Below, piece by piece: positions 11,211 to 23,300 of a stretch of DNA of 63,892 bases. Origin of the DNA: Neelides folsomi (taxonomy: Eukaryota > Arthropoda > Collembola > Neelipleona > Neelidae); assembly GCA_034687125.1 (NCBI GenBank), contig JAQGBZ010000358.1, forward strand, positions 1 to 63,892, written 5' to 3'. Numbering within the stretch: position 1 is the stretch's first letter; each line of letters begins with the position of its first letter. Below the pieces are notes generated by a model. That model was not told the origin of the DNA. It saw nothing but the letters and a program-made list of their open reading frames with translations, and ran no database searches. Both the position numbers and the translations under genes were made by a program.

Positions 11211-12707
11211 TTTCTTCCAATGTACTTACATTAATAAGATTAATAACTTTAATTGTTTTAACAAACAATGCAAGACCAAGAATCCTATTTTAATTTTTCT
11301 CATTGCATGCTTTTGCAAGACAAACTCAATGTGTAGAATTTTTATATATTTTATCAATAAATCAACTCTGGAAGTAGATAACTATTAATAAGTGTTGAAC
11401 ATGAAAGTTTGTTGATAATTGCCAATTATGAATCTTCAATGGTTAGTTTTTAATGTGAAATAAAGTAATATGTCACGATTCATGATAATTATAACGAATA
11501 AACAGGTAGCCATTAGTTTTCTTTCCAAGTGAGATAGCGAATTTGAATCATTAGAAAAATTAGGATACATTTTATTATAAAATATGTATGGATAAGGATT
11601 GACTTTAATTATGTCGACATTAAATACACGAATAAGAAATCATTTAAAGAGCAATGTCCTTAATAAAAAACGAAAATCGAACAATTCACAAGGTTATATT
11701 TGTTATTAGAATCATTGAATTCTACAATTTGGGCCATATATAAGTAAACAGAGGATTAATACAGTTACTATATGAATGCCCATTTAAAACACTTTTTCTT
11801 AATTATAACAAAAGTGTTCAAATTACTAATAATATACCAATACTATGTAATTTAAAATCCTGTTTACTTACATTTACTTCCCAAATTGTATTATAATAAA
11901 TGTCAATTTCTCTCAGATTGAGGAATAAACCAATAAGTCATTAAATTTTCAATTATACAATATTCCATTCCACAAACTAATGAAGTTGTGTTTGGCCAGA
12001 ATTATGTGTTGCTTATGTAACTAATTGTCAGCTTCATTAGTTCATGGAATGGAATATAATTGTAAAATTTAATAATATATTGTTTTAGTACGGTTAGCTA
12101 TAATATTTTGAAAGCTTAAATTGTTTTTAAAATATAACATATGACTTAAACTTACGAGACAATTAAATAATTTAATAATTCTAATCATTGTCGTTGATTT
12201 TCAAATCCAATTAAAAATATAATTGTAATGATAACTATCTGTACTGTATACATATTAAATGTGTTTATTTGATTTTACAATTTGGCGATTAAGAAAAGGT
12301 GATAGTTATAGCTGATCCGGTGATCCGTTCAAAATATTGGAAGGTATTTCCTTAAAAGTGGCAAATAAGTAATATACTATACATAGATTATATCTATTAA
12401 CCGTCAAAATAGTATGGAAGTTTTGTCTAACTATAACTTATTGTTAGTGGAATTGAGGCTAGATTAGGTTAGATTAAATTTTGCTCTCCTTTATAATTTA
12501 TTCTCCATTGTGGACACTTCTGATCCATTAAGTAGGAAATGTATTAGCAAAAAGCAGAAATTTTTTTCGATAAAAGATATTTTCACCATTTTTTCAAATC
12601 CTACCGATCATAGACGTAATTCGTCATTCATAATATCATAGTTAAATTATTAAAATAATCTAATAATCTAATATATTTTTTAATATTTTCATAATTTATT
12701 AATTTAG
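11211..12707. other. Intergenic region with a fold-back repeat
   Basis: AT-rich sequence upstream of the ionotropic receptor. Apart from the fold-back at about 11936-12072 (listed separately) I see no exon or known element. Confidence 0.4.
11936..12072. repeat. Imperfect fold-back palindrome (about 45-base arms)
   Basis: The left arm begins near 11938 with ATTAAATTTTCAATTATAC and includes CATTCCACAAACTAATGAAG. The right arm near 12031-12072 is its reverse complement with a few mismatches. A spacer of about 30 bases separates them. It would fold into a long hairpin and is probably a small MITE or its remnant. Confidence 0.6.
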
Positions 12708-13184
12708 CCATTTGAAAGTGTTTTAAGAAACAACAAAGAACTTTGGAAATATTTAATTGCATCAAGTGACTGGAAAAAAATTGAATACATGATTCGATTA
12801 TTAAAGGTAATAAAGTAAAATATTTATTTTATTAATTAAATTAAACTTGTATTATTTTTAAAAAACTTATAAAGCAATATATTTTAAAATTATGTATATT
12901 TCAATAATAAAAATATTTTACAGCCATTTTCAGAAATTACACTCACATTGTCAAGAAAAGATAACCTTACAATGTCAATTTGCAGCCTTGCTTATCAGAA
13001 ACTTTTCAAGCATTTGGAAAGTTACTTTGTCGATCCAAAACGAAAGCTCAAAGGAATCGATCCACTAACAGGACAAATATATGCATCGTGGATCAACAAC
13101 GCCGCTCGATCATCCTTCAAAAAACTTGATGAATATTACCCAACATCTGATGGAATGGTCTACATTATTCCAACAAGTATTTGA
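12708..13184 (+). pseudogene. hAT-type transposase fragment
   Basis: Two pieces, 12708-12806 and 12924-13184, are flanked by good splice signals and share a phase. Together they give PFESVLRNNKELWKYL...LLKPFSEITLTLSRKDNLTMS...AYQKLFKHLE...YASWINNAARSSFKKLDEYY. This matches the central region of hAT/ZBED-type transposases (LLKPF..T..LS....T). The N-terminal BED finger, the catalytic residues and the C-terminal dimerisation region are not found. It is most likely a relic. A fragment of a domesticated gene is possible. Confidence 0.5.
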
Positions 13185-13751
13185 ATAATAAAAAATATAT
13201 AAAATATTAAAACAATTATAATTAATATTTTTTACGATTAATTTCAATAATTGTTTTTATAATTATATACAAAATGAAAAATATTTTTAGAAAATAGTAA
13301 AATGTTTAACAAACCTCCCGTTTCTGTTGTAGCGGCCATGGTTGATTATGGATAATTAAATAATTATATATTTATCATTTCGGTTAAAAATAAAAATTGT
13401 TGTATAAAACTAATAATTCACAACTCAGTTATTATTTATTTAAATGATTTTAGTATTTTATGAAATAATGTGCTTATATTTTAAAATTTAAAGTAAACCT
13501 AAATAGAGTGGATAATTCTATAACACGCAGAATTTTATTCTAAAACGTTTTGATAAATGCCAAACTCTAACGAACAGAACTTTTGGGTGGTCCCTATTCA
13601 ATTTATGCATTAATTCGCGAATACTTCGAATTCGCTTCGCCTGAACATTTGACTATTCGCTATTCGTCGAATAGTTAAAAACCACTATTCGCCCCATCCC
13701 TAGAAATAATGAAACTGGATATAAATGAAACAGTATATAAAATTATAAAAG
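13185..13751. other. Intergenic region, ATTCG-rich patch
   Basis: Mostly featureless. At about 13595-13700 the motif ATTCG/CGAAT recurs several times in both orientations (for example ATTCGCTATTCGTCGAATAG), resembling part of a dispersed repeat. No coding exon is seen. Confidence 0.35.
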
Positions 13752-15643
13752 CAATATAGAATAATAAATAGTAACAATAACCGAAATGTTCATCAACTCT
13801 CCATGATTTATCCATATTTCACTCAAAGTAACATTTGGGAGAGAAATTGAAATCAAATCGATCAAATCCCATTTTGGTCCACAAGCGACAAAATTGAGGT
13901 AATACTTCGAATCACTTCTGAGCTTGTGATGTGCCTAAAGAAAATAACATCAATTAATTAGACTAAGACAATTCAGTTCGTCATAATTCTCATAATTCAA
14001 AATTTCTCCAGTAAACAGTTTTAAGATTTTAACGAAATTTCATATATCAAAAATATCAAACTGAATAAACCAATATGCTGAAACTGAACATTCCTAATGA
14101 CAAGTTAATGAATCGTGTGAAGAATATAAAAATTAACAGAACACTTGTTTTGCGGCTTACATTCTCCGTAATGAACTTGAAGGTTTCCAATTCCAATAAA
14201 GTCACTTCATGAATTTCAATTCAGCCAAGTCATTAAGATTTCTTCAAAGAAGACTGGAGCCTGGAAATGATAAAACCAAAATACATTCAATAAAATTCAA
14301 GTAAATCCTATAAAAATCTTGTGTTGTTTAGATATGTATTAATCATTTTTGGAAAAATCAAATATTTTGTTTAATTTAGCATTTACAAATATTATATTTA
14401 TATTTACCAATTTTAGTATATTCAAAATGACTGGTGATGAATTTAATAAAATCAATCTTTAAAATTAAAATCAATCAATATTATTTGCGTAATTTTTAAT
14501 TATTTACATTTGCCTATGTTATATACAATAACAATATACATAACAAAATTAATTTTAATATCATGTTTTATACATTAATTACCTTTAATGAAACAAGTTG
14601 ACAATTCTGCTTAGAATCATAACACGTCAAATTTTTGGATGTATTGTCAAGAACTACTAAAGTCCAATGAGCAGAAGAATGTATTGAAAAAAAGACTTGA
14701 TCATAATCAAATAGATTTTTCTAAAAAGTGTAAAAAAGTTATTTGTATTTTATTTTATAACATATACCTGTATACATGTGTAATATTAACAAAACATTAC
14801 ATTTTATAAACAACGCATTTTACATAAGTAACTTTTGAATTAATATATTGAACATAATATTTTATTTGGATATTTTACCTCCAATGTGAAATCTTTCACA
14901 GCCGAGTAAGAAGGACCGTGGTTACTTAAAAGTTGGAAGAAGCTCACATGCATAATACATACTTTTGACAAATCTTTGTTTTGAACACTTCTTATTTCTA
15001 TCATTTCAAGATAAAAATCTAAGACCTTTTAAAAATTAATAAAAGATTTAAAATATAATATCACCAAATTTGATTTTTATGAATTAAATATTATTGTTGA
15101 AGATTTAAATTTATGACTATACTTAAATTATACTTGGTCTGAAAGCCATTCTCCTGAAAGCAATTCAGCGATATCTTTGATTGTTAATCCAACACCATTA
15201 ACAGTGGTGATTGTGTCAATTTCTGACCAGCAAGCTATAATAATTAATAAATGTTATGTAAATATTTAAAATGTTATGAAAATATTTAAAATGAGAAGTG
15301 AATATCTTATATGTATAGAAATTTGGATAAAAATTACCTTTGATCTTATGAATTTTTCCATTTCAAATGTGATTCCTTTCATAGTTTGTTGGTCGTGAGA
15401 AGTATCTTTGCACTGGGGAATTTTGGAATATTCTTCCTGTTCAAAAATCTTTAAATTCCCTAATTTGATATTATTATCAACTAATTGAGAAGAAGTTGTG
15501 GATAATATCGTTTTAGGCAATTTCAAAATTTGATGATTTGGAATCGGTGAGTCGCCCTTTATTTTCCCAAGATTTTGTGTATATGTAACTGTGAATGGCA
15601 TTTGAGTTTTTGGAATTATTGGGACTTGAAATCTTCGTACATC
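13752..15643 (-). CDS. Ulp1/SENP-type (C48) cysteine protease-like gene, incomplete
   Basis: Clear exons: 15234-15134, 15025-14879 and 14720-14583, all phase-compatible. They encode LTIKDIAELLSGEWLSDQ, then VLDFYLEMIE...., then VFFSIHSSAHWTLVVLDN...LTCYDSK. This is the order of Ulp1-family SUMO proteases, with the catalytic His (AHW) and Asp (YDS). The expected downstream Gln...Cys segment is not certain. A frame near 14130-14200 contains KPQNKCS, which might be it. A last frame at 13934-13752 (AHHKLRSDSKYYLNF...) is unassigned. Upstream, 15643-15338 encodes a polar segment (MPFTVTYTQNLGKIKG...), but its exon end does not match the phase of the next exon. The gene starts within about 20 bases of the end of the Merlin transposase on the same strand, so it may belong to that element. 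It is probably decayed at both ends. Confidence 0.5.
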
Positions 15644-15654
15644 TTTAAAAAAAT

Positions 15655-17016
15655 TTAAAAGCTTTTATCCATATTTTTTTCCCCAAGCTGAATTTCTAAG
15701 TTGGCACGATAAGTGAATTCCATTAAAATGTCGCCGACCATTTCTATAATACCAAATAAATCTTAAATGTTATATAAATAATCTGTTTTATATATGAATT
15801 ATTCCAAATATATATAGTATTATATGAATAAATAACACAAAATATTTTATTAGGTAATTGATTAAAATTTACCATCATTTCTGGATTGTCCAACAAACGG
15901 TCTCAATTTACTCCACAGAGACTCAATATGGTTTGTGTGAACCTCATTAAAAAGATGATTAACAAATTCACGTTGATGGATAACTACCTCATGAGCAAGA
16001 AAGCCACAATTAGTTTTAATGTCACGATAACTTGCAAATCCATCAGTAACAACAATCGTGTCAGGTTTTACATTTTCAACCAAAAACCTTTCAATTGTGT
16101 TTTTACTTTTATCTGGAAGTCGTACAAGAAAAATCTCCTTTGTGTTTCTGTCAATTCCTCCTAAGACAATAAACCTTTCTCCTGGAATAGCCCGAGCCTT
16201 ACGATTCCTTGTTTTCTTGTGTTTAAATAAGTGGCATTCATCCACTTCTACCCAATTTCCGTTTCCTCCGATTTTCTTTTGACTTCTATTAATTGCATCA
16301 GAGAGGTCCTAAATTAAAATTATAGAGAAATTAATAAGAGAATGAAATTTATTGTGTATTATAATAAATTATTCTAGTTAAAGTTAATATTTACCTTACG
16401 AAAAATTGTCTTCCAATGAACAACCGTTTTTGGAGAAAATTTTAAATCATCAACCAATAATTCACTTTTCATTCGAAAAAACCAGTATATAACCAACCTG
16501 TAAATCTGAATTAAATATTGTGTTAAAAAATAAAATGTACTAAAATTATTTCTTCTTGCTTCTTTCTTTTATTAATTTTGTATTATTTTGATTCAGTTTA
16601 ATTTTAACATTTTTTAATAGTATTTAATGAGGTCTTATTTGAAAAACATTATTGTGAAATATTTGACCATATAATCTTTTTGAATTGAATTGAATCAAAA
16701 TAAGAAAATGTTTAATTTTAAATATTTAATTGTTATTTACCGTGAGAAAAGGGAGTTTTGAATTTAGAAAACAAGTTTTGTACAACGGATTTGTACGCTT
16801 CTGGCATTGAGCACATCGCCAAATAAAACCAAATCTTAAATTATTAATATTTTGTGAAATATTTGAGCCTGAATATCCACAAGTGCATGAAGGATTTTTG
16901 AGTTCCAATAATTTTAATTCATTGAAGAGTTCAATGGCTTCTTGTTCGGTATTTATTGCATTGATTAAAGAATTAAATGAAGTATGATCCGAATTAAATA
17001 TCCTTTTAACATTCAT
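15655..17016 (-). CDS. Merlin-family DNA transposase (ISXO2/IS1016-like), apparently intact
   Basis: Four exons, 17016-16741, 16505-16395, 16308-15873 and 15743-15655, join in perfect phase to 303 aa, the usual length of Merlin transposases. Exon 1 carries a zinc ribbon (SCTCGYSG...RCAQCQK). Exon 2 is the linker helix region (YWFFRMKSELLVDDLKFSPK). Exon 3 has the ISXO2-type DDE core: VEVDECHLFK (first Asp), VVTDGFASY (second Asp), NHIESLW (Glu). Exon 4 ends ILMEFTYRANLE, matching the family's C-terminal EF.yR motif. It catalyses cut-and-paste transposition by family knowledge. Intact catalytic residues suggest a recent insertion or domestication. I could not identify terminal inverted repeats. 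The Ulp1-like gene follows immediately on the same strand. Confidence 0.8.
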
Positions 17017-17313
17017 AGTAATTAAATATCCTACAGTCTATTAGAATTCTAATTCAATTATAAAATTACAGTCAAACTTAATGGTATATAAAAATATTTT
17101 GAATTTGAACTTAATTTAGTTTGTATTCTGTAAATGTACATACTTAATAGCATTTATTGCTACAGCCATCTTTGCGGATGATGTTAACTAATTTCGTGGA
17201 GGGTTTATTTCTATGATTTTTAATTTAACCTTTATTTACAAACGCAGGTATATTTAATTGACATTTAAGAAGCTTTATTTTATTCGAATAATATACCTCT
17301 ATTAATAAAAAAA
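17017..17313. other. Short spacer between Merlin gene and J-like gene
   Basis: About 300 bases between divergently oriented genes. Terminal repeats of the Merlin element would be expected here, but none is obvious by eye. Confidence 0.35.
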
Positions 17314-18459
17314 ATGGAGCATTTTGAGGCACTTCAATTGAATTGGAAGAAGCATTATTCAGAAAAAGATGTCAAAGATTCTTACGCTCGTTTACAAAAG
17401 AAATTCTAGAAGAATTCCGATAAGGTATATTTCTGTTTTATATAAGAGTTAATTAATTTTTCAAGTAGCATTAAATAAAATTATTGTATTGATTTTGTAA
17501 ATAAAAATATTTGAGACTAAAATTATTGTTATGATTTAAGCTCCTGAATTTGGCTGTTGCATTCAAAGTACTGATTGACGATGGTCTTTTGAGAATGAAT
17601 AAAGAAGAAAAGAGGAAAATTTTCAAAGATAATGAAGATCGGCTGAGGGAAGCTGAAAAGTCCGATCGTGACATGAAAAGGAATTCAAGAAGGGCCAAGT
17701 ACGAATTGGCTAAGAGCTTCCCAATTAAACGCGATAATGACTTGAATGGCCTTAAGATTCGGGACCCAGGATCTTCAAATAAAGAAATCGAAACTTCAGG
17801 TGTTGACATACCTGAAATTTTTGAAAATCTGATTGCTGAAAAGGATAAACTTATTTTGTTACATCAGAAAGAAATATCAGATTTGAAAGACCTTCTCGAT
17901 GATTACCAAGCGAAAATTGATTATTTGGAAAAAAAATTATTAAACACAAAATTAACGATTTGTGCAAAGATGCTTCTGAATCAAATGTGAAAAATGTTGA
18001 AAATGCAAGCGGACGAATGATCGAGGAAAATGAAATTTCTCAAGAAAGCCAAGAACATAACTTTGATCAAGAATTTAACATGGGAGATGATCAATTTATT
18101 AGCATTGAAGACATCACGAAAAATGAATCAAAATCAAACAATTTTCTTAACATGTTGACACTTCACCGAATCAAAGAACATGGCCAATCAGAAAATGCGA
18201 CATTTGCGGTAATTTTTAATTTACCAATATAAGAATGAGTATTCATATTATTTATACACCATTGATATTTAATAATATTGTAAATTTAGTATTATATATT
18301 AATTATATATATTTGTATCAAGGTTTTACTGGAACCAATATGAACCGCCACAAACAGCAACACAAGGCTGAAAAAAATAATTTTCAGTGCTCAATTTGCG
18401 GCAAAGGATTTACAAGAAAACAGAATTTTAAGATTCACGAATCAAAGTGTTGTAACTAA
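17314..18459 (+). pseudogene. Disrupted J-domain-like / coiled-coil / C2H2 zinc-finger gene
   Basis: Exons 17314-17424, about 17541-18208 and 18323-18459. The first exon begins MEHFEALQLNWKKHYSEKDV and resembles the start of a J domain. Where HPDK is expected the sequence reads stop-K-N-S-D-K, so a TAG interrupts it and the HPD motif is gone. The second exon continues as the last J-domain helix (LLNLAVAFKVLIDD) and a long charged coiled coil, in the manner of DNAJC17-type proteins. Near 17950 the frame shifts by one base, and it shifts again near 18190. The end encodes one C2H2 finger split by an intron (KCDIC...H...H) and a second C2HC finger (CSICGKGF...H....C). With three breaks it is probably a pseudogene. 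The parent gene is unknown. Confidence 0.45.
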
Positions 18460-20393
18460 TTTATTGGTTTATATAAGTACATTACATTATATTTAACTAT
18501 TTTCATTATGTATAGACTTTTAAATATCAATTTACATATGAGTATCAGTAACAATATCAATTATAATTATACAATATATCAATTATACAATAATACTTAT
18601 TTTACTTTTCAATTATAGTTATTTCTATTTAATTCTGGAGCAGTATTATATGAATTATTTTAATAAGAACATTTAATTTTTTATTTTTACAAATTTAAAC
18701 TTACAAGTTTATAAATTGTTAATACTGAATATATCTAAATTTAATGAAAATAATTGTTTTTGTGTTATCAATATTTTAAAATTATGCATTTGCATTAACT
18801 AATAGTTACAAAAAATTACATATTAATATGAGTTTATAATAGTAATATCTTGCTTTCAGTAAATCTTATAGTTTCTTTTTTTAATTTCCTTTCCCCAGTC
18901 TTTATTTATCCATACCCTTGTAAAATCCACGTAAAACATAGGGACTCAGTGCAATTAGATAAATTGAGATATATTATGTAATTGGAAACTAAAAGCCGAT
19001 TTTTGGATTTTTGAGCTCACCATGGTGAAAAGTGGTGAATTGCATGGTGAAAAATGGTGAGTTCCATGGTGAGTTGGTGCACCATGGATCAGAAATGGTA
19101 CACCATGGTGAGGTTCACCATGGAGATGGTGCACTATGGTGAAGGTTTGCTCAACATGGTGAGGTCAGAAATACCCCAACTCGAGATAGGAAAATTAACA
19201 TTAAACTCACCATGGTGAGGGGGAATTTTACATGGTGTATCATGAAAAACCATGGATTTAGCATGGTGCACCATGGTGTGCAGGTTTGCGGAAGTCCAGT
19301 CAAAGGTTGGGTAGTTGTTTATGTAATTCTTGATTAATGTTTTATGTCTAAAAAATTAATCAATTTTTCAATTTAAAAAATCGAGAAAATTTGATTTATA
19401 TTCATAAATATTTAAATATTTTACTTGTAACATAATTGAAAAAAATTCAATTTCAAATCCCAAGTTGAACAAATCAAAATAATAGCTCGATTATGTAACC
19501 AAACATATGTAGAAACATAAAAAAATAAAAACCTTTAATTATATTCGAATATACGAATAATACGAAAAATGATTGTATAAAAATACATAACTATATAAGG
19601 ATGTAATGTTTGCTATTCTAGCTTTTTAATAAATAGCATTAAATTAAAGCCCCATTGAAGTCAATTATAATTTACATAACAAATGACAATTGACAAATAA
19701 CAATAGACAATAAGTATTATTAATAATATTAACTCGCATTAAATTATAAAATTGTGATAAATCGAGATTTGCAGTTTGGGTTTAAATTTTAAGAGTCAGA
19801 CTTTAAGCCTCAACTCTTAATGTATAAAACATAGCCATTTAAAATCCATTGTTGTCCTAGTAGTAATCTTATCTTTATTGATGTATCAAACTAATGTTCA
19901 TTGCTTCATGAAGTTCAATGTTGAACCCAATGTTGTAAACTCTAATACATAACAATGTTAATACAATTATACAATATTGAAAAATTGTGAATATCTCTAT
20001 CATAAATGTGCCACTAATGAAATGGCTGTGGCTTTTAATTGAAAATATCTATAAAAGCGACCTTGATATTGTTGACCATCAAAATGAAGATTAATTTTTA
20101 AGCTAAAGAATTAAAGTTTTGCATTCGATAATGATTTTTCAGGTGTTTTTTGCATGTGACTTTTAAGTAGCTATGATTGTTGCATTAGTTCTCAGTTATT
20201 TTCCATTCCTTTCTTTTCCCCTTTCTTTTATAATTCAAAATTTAATTAATAAAATTTAATTTAAAACTTACAAATAAGATTGAAACCATTACTGTTTAAT
20301 CTTTATCGTGAAAAATAACTAATTGTCGTTTTAAATAACTAAATCATTAATAATTAAAATCAGCATTCATTGAAATATTGACTCGGCTTAAAA
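18460..20393. other. Intergenic region with palindrome cluster
   Basis: Upstream of the ABCG transporter. The only structured part is the CACCATGGTG cluster at 19018-19282. The rest is AT-rich, with no exon seen. Confidence 0.4.
19018..19282. repeat. Cluster of CACCATGGTG-type palindromes
   Basis: Within about 265 bases the palindromic core CCATGG occurs eight times, usually as CACCATGGTG or a close variant, with several further CATGGTG half-copies. Spacing is irregular, so it is not a simple tandem repeat. The region is clearly more GC-rich than its surroundings. It may be a degenerate satellite, a fold-back element or a binding-site cluster. Confidence 0.7.
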
Positions 20394-23300
20394 ATGCCAT
20401 CTGAGGTTTTCAAATATATTTTCAAATATAAAATTGTATAATCATTATATTTTAACCTCAATAAATAATTTTTTTCAAGTAATTTCTTTTTTATTAATTA
20501 GGACTTTGATAATAAAGGATTTGAAGCGATCAGCCTTGATCCAACAGATGTTAGAAACGTCGACGTTGGAAAAAATGCTTTAAACATCGATCAAATTACT
20601 TATTCATGGAAAAACATAAATGTGTTTGCAGAAAAAAAGACTGGGAATTCATGTTTTGGGAAAAATCAAGTAGAAAGAAAACAAATCCTTAAAAATGGTA
20701 AATTTATTAATTTTATAAACTTTATTTATTATTATTTACATTATTATTTACTTTTATATATCCATTAATTAAATCAATTTATTTAATGTCATAAATTGAT
20801 GTTAATTAAATTAATATTATTTATCGAATAAATTTTATTTGACCTTTCTGATTGTAATTGAGTTGAATCAATGTAATTGAATCATAATTGTATTAAATTA
20901 ATGAGCGTTAAAGTAAGCGGAATCGTTCGACCGGGAGAATTGCTCGCTTTGATGGGAGCGTCTGGAGCAGGGAAAACGACTCTGCTCAACGTCTTGACCT
21001 TCCAGAACAAAGGGAAATTGGATATTAGCGGTGAAAGGGCCGTGAATGGAATCCCAACAGGGCCGAAGAGTTTAACTCTGCTTTCCGCCTATGTCCAACA
21101 GGACGATTTGTTCATTGGGACGATGACCGTGAGGGAACAATTAACTTTCCAAGCGCTTCTTTCCATTCAGTCAAATGTTTCTTACAAACAGAGAATGAGC
21201 CGAGTAGAACAAGCCATTAAAGAGGTTTGGACAAAATAAATAAAAATTTATGAAATTTGCCATAATTTTGTATTTTATATAAAAATATGGATTAACATTA
21301 AATATTAATTAACTAACAATGGAAAATTATTCAAATCTTTATATTTGTTAAGAATATTCAATGATTTTTAATATTTTTTAATGTTTAGTAAATTCACTTT
21401 TTTCATTATTTTGGTCAGTTGGGCTTAACAAAATGTGCTGATACTTTGATTGGAATTCCAGGAAAAATGAAAGGAATTTCAGGTGGAGAATTAAAAAGGC
21501 TTTCGTTTGCTTCAGAAGTTTGCGCCAAATTGAAAAAATTATAAAATATATAAAATGCTATAATTCTTAAAGCACTCGTATTTAACGGTTTTTATATTTT
21601 AGGTTTTAACAGATCCTCCATTAATGTTTTGCGACGAGCCAACATCAGGACTTGACTCATTCATGGCAGAAAATGTTATCAGCGTTTTGAAAGATTTGGC
21701 GCGAAGGGGGAAAACAATCGTTTGCACAATTCATCAGCCTTCTTCACAAGTTTACGCAATGTTTGACAAAGTTTTGTTCTTAGCTGAAGGGCGAACCGCG
21801 TTTTTAGGAAATGCCCAAAAGGCAACAGAGTTTTTTGCCAAGTAAAATTTTTAAATTTAATTTTTTTATAAAATTAAAATAAATGAATTTTAAATGATAA
21901 TTAATAACAAAGTGTTAGGAAGTAAATTTTATATGTTTTGCATATTATTTTATGCCGATTTCCTTACAATTTATTTTAGCCAAGGATATATTTGTCCGGG
22001 AAATTTCAATCCGTCTGATTTCTTTATCCAAACTCTCGCCATCCAACCAGGAAATGAAATTGATGGACGACAAAAAGTGGAACAAATATCCAACAATTTT
22101 GATAATTCCGAAGAAAATCAAGAAATATTTGTAATTTATTTAAAAATATTATCTATTATTCAAAAATAAAAAAATTAAAACTAATCGCTTTAAAATGATT
22201 AAAATTTTATTTAAAACTATTGAGATTTATTTAAAATTAAAATTTTTTTTATAGAAAATGATCCAATTGGATCATGAAAACAATGAAAATAATTCTTCAA
22301 TGTATCTTCAAATGGAAGATAAAATTTCCAAAATGTCTCCTTATAAAGCATCTTGGTTCGGGCAATTCCGAGCTTTATACTGGAGATCTTGGAAGTCGAT
22401 CCTCAAAGATCCAATGATTTTAAGAGCAAGATTACTTCAAAATACAGTAAACATGTTTCATAGCAAAAATAAAAATATCGGAAATTGGCAATGCAATAAT
22501 TTATATTTATATTTTGCTTGATTAAAAATATTATACGAAATTGATATTGATTTAAGATATTCATTCTTAATTCTAATTTTACATATTTTACATTTAAATA
22601 GCTTGTTGCACTTTTACTAGGAGTTATTTATTTTGGCCAAAATTTGGATCAAGAAGGAGTTCAAAATATAAATGGAGCTCTTTTCCTTTTCCTAGCCAAC
22701 AATAGTTTTACAAGCATGTTTTCAGTCATTAATGTCAGACTCAATTTAAAAAATATACTTTATATTATTATGAAAAATATATAAATTAAATGTTTTATAT
22801 ATATTTAATTTCATAATTTTAACTTACTTATGATTTAAATAATTTATAATTAAATAAAAAAAATTTTTTTTGAAAATTCATTTTAATAGGAAATTTGTGG
22901 AGAATTGCCAATATTTATACGTGAGCATTTCAACGGATTGTATCGTACTGACACTTATTTCCTTGCCAAGACAACCGCCGAATTGCCATTTTTCATCATT
23001 TTCCCAGTTTTGTTCACTTCCATTTGTTACTACATGATTGGATTCAACTCGGATATTGAGAGATTTTTGATGACTTGTGCTGTGGCAATTCTTATTTCAA
23101 ATGTGGCGGCTTCTTTCGGTAAAGTCAAATTTAAAATTTGCAGTTTAAGTTGATAAATTTTATAACTACAAATATCTTTTCAATTAATAGTTAGTTTAAT
23201 GAATAATTAAATAAATTACTAAACTACTAAACATAATGGATTAAAAAAACCGAGTGAGTGAAGCTTGGATTTATAATAAATAATAAATTATTTGATATTA

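Noticed and set aside
18190..18460. A stand-alone C2H2 zinc-finger gene
   Set aside because: The first finger is split by the intron and its upstream half lies in the exon of the J-like gene, so it was treated as the end of that broken gene.
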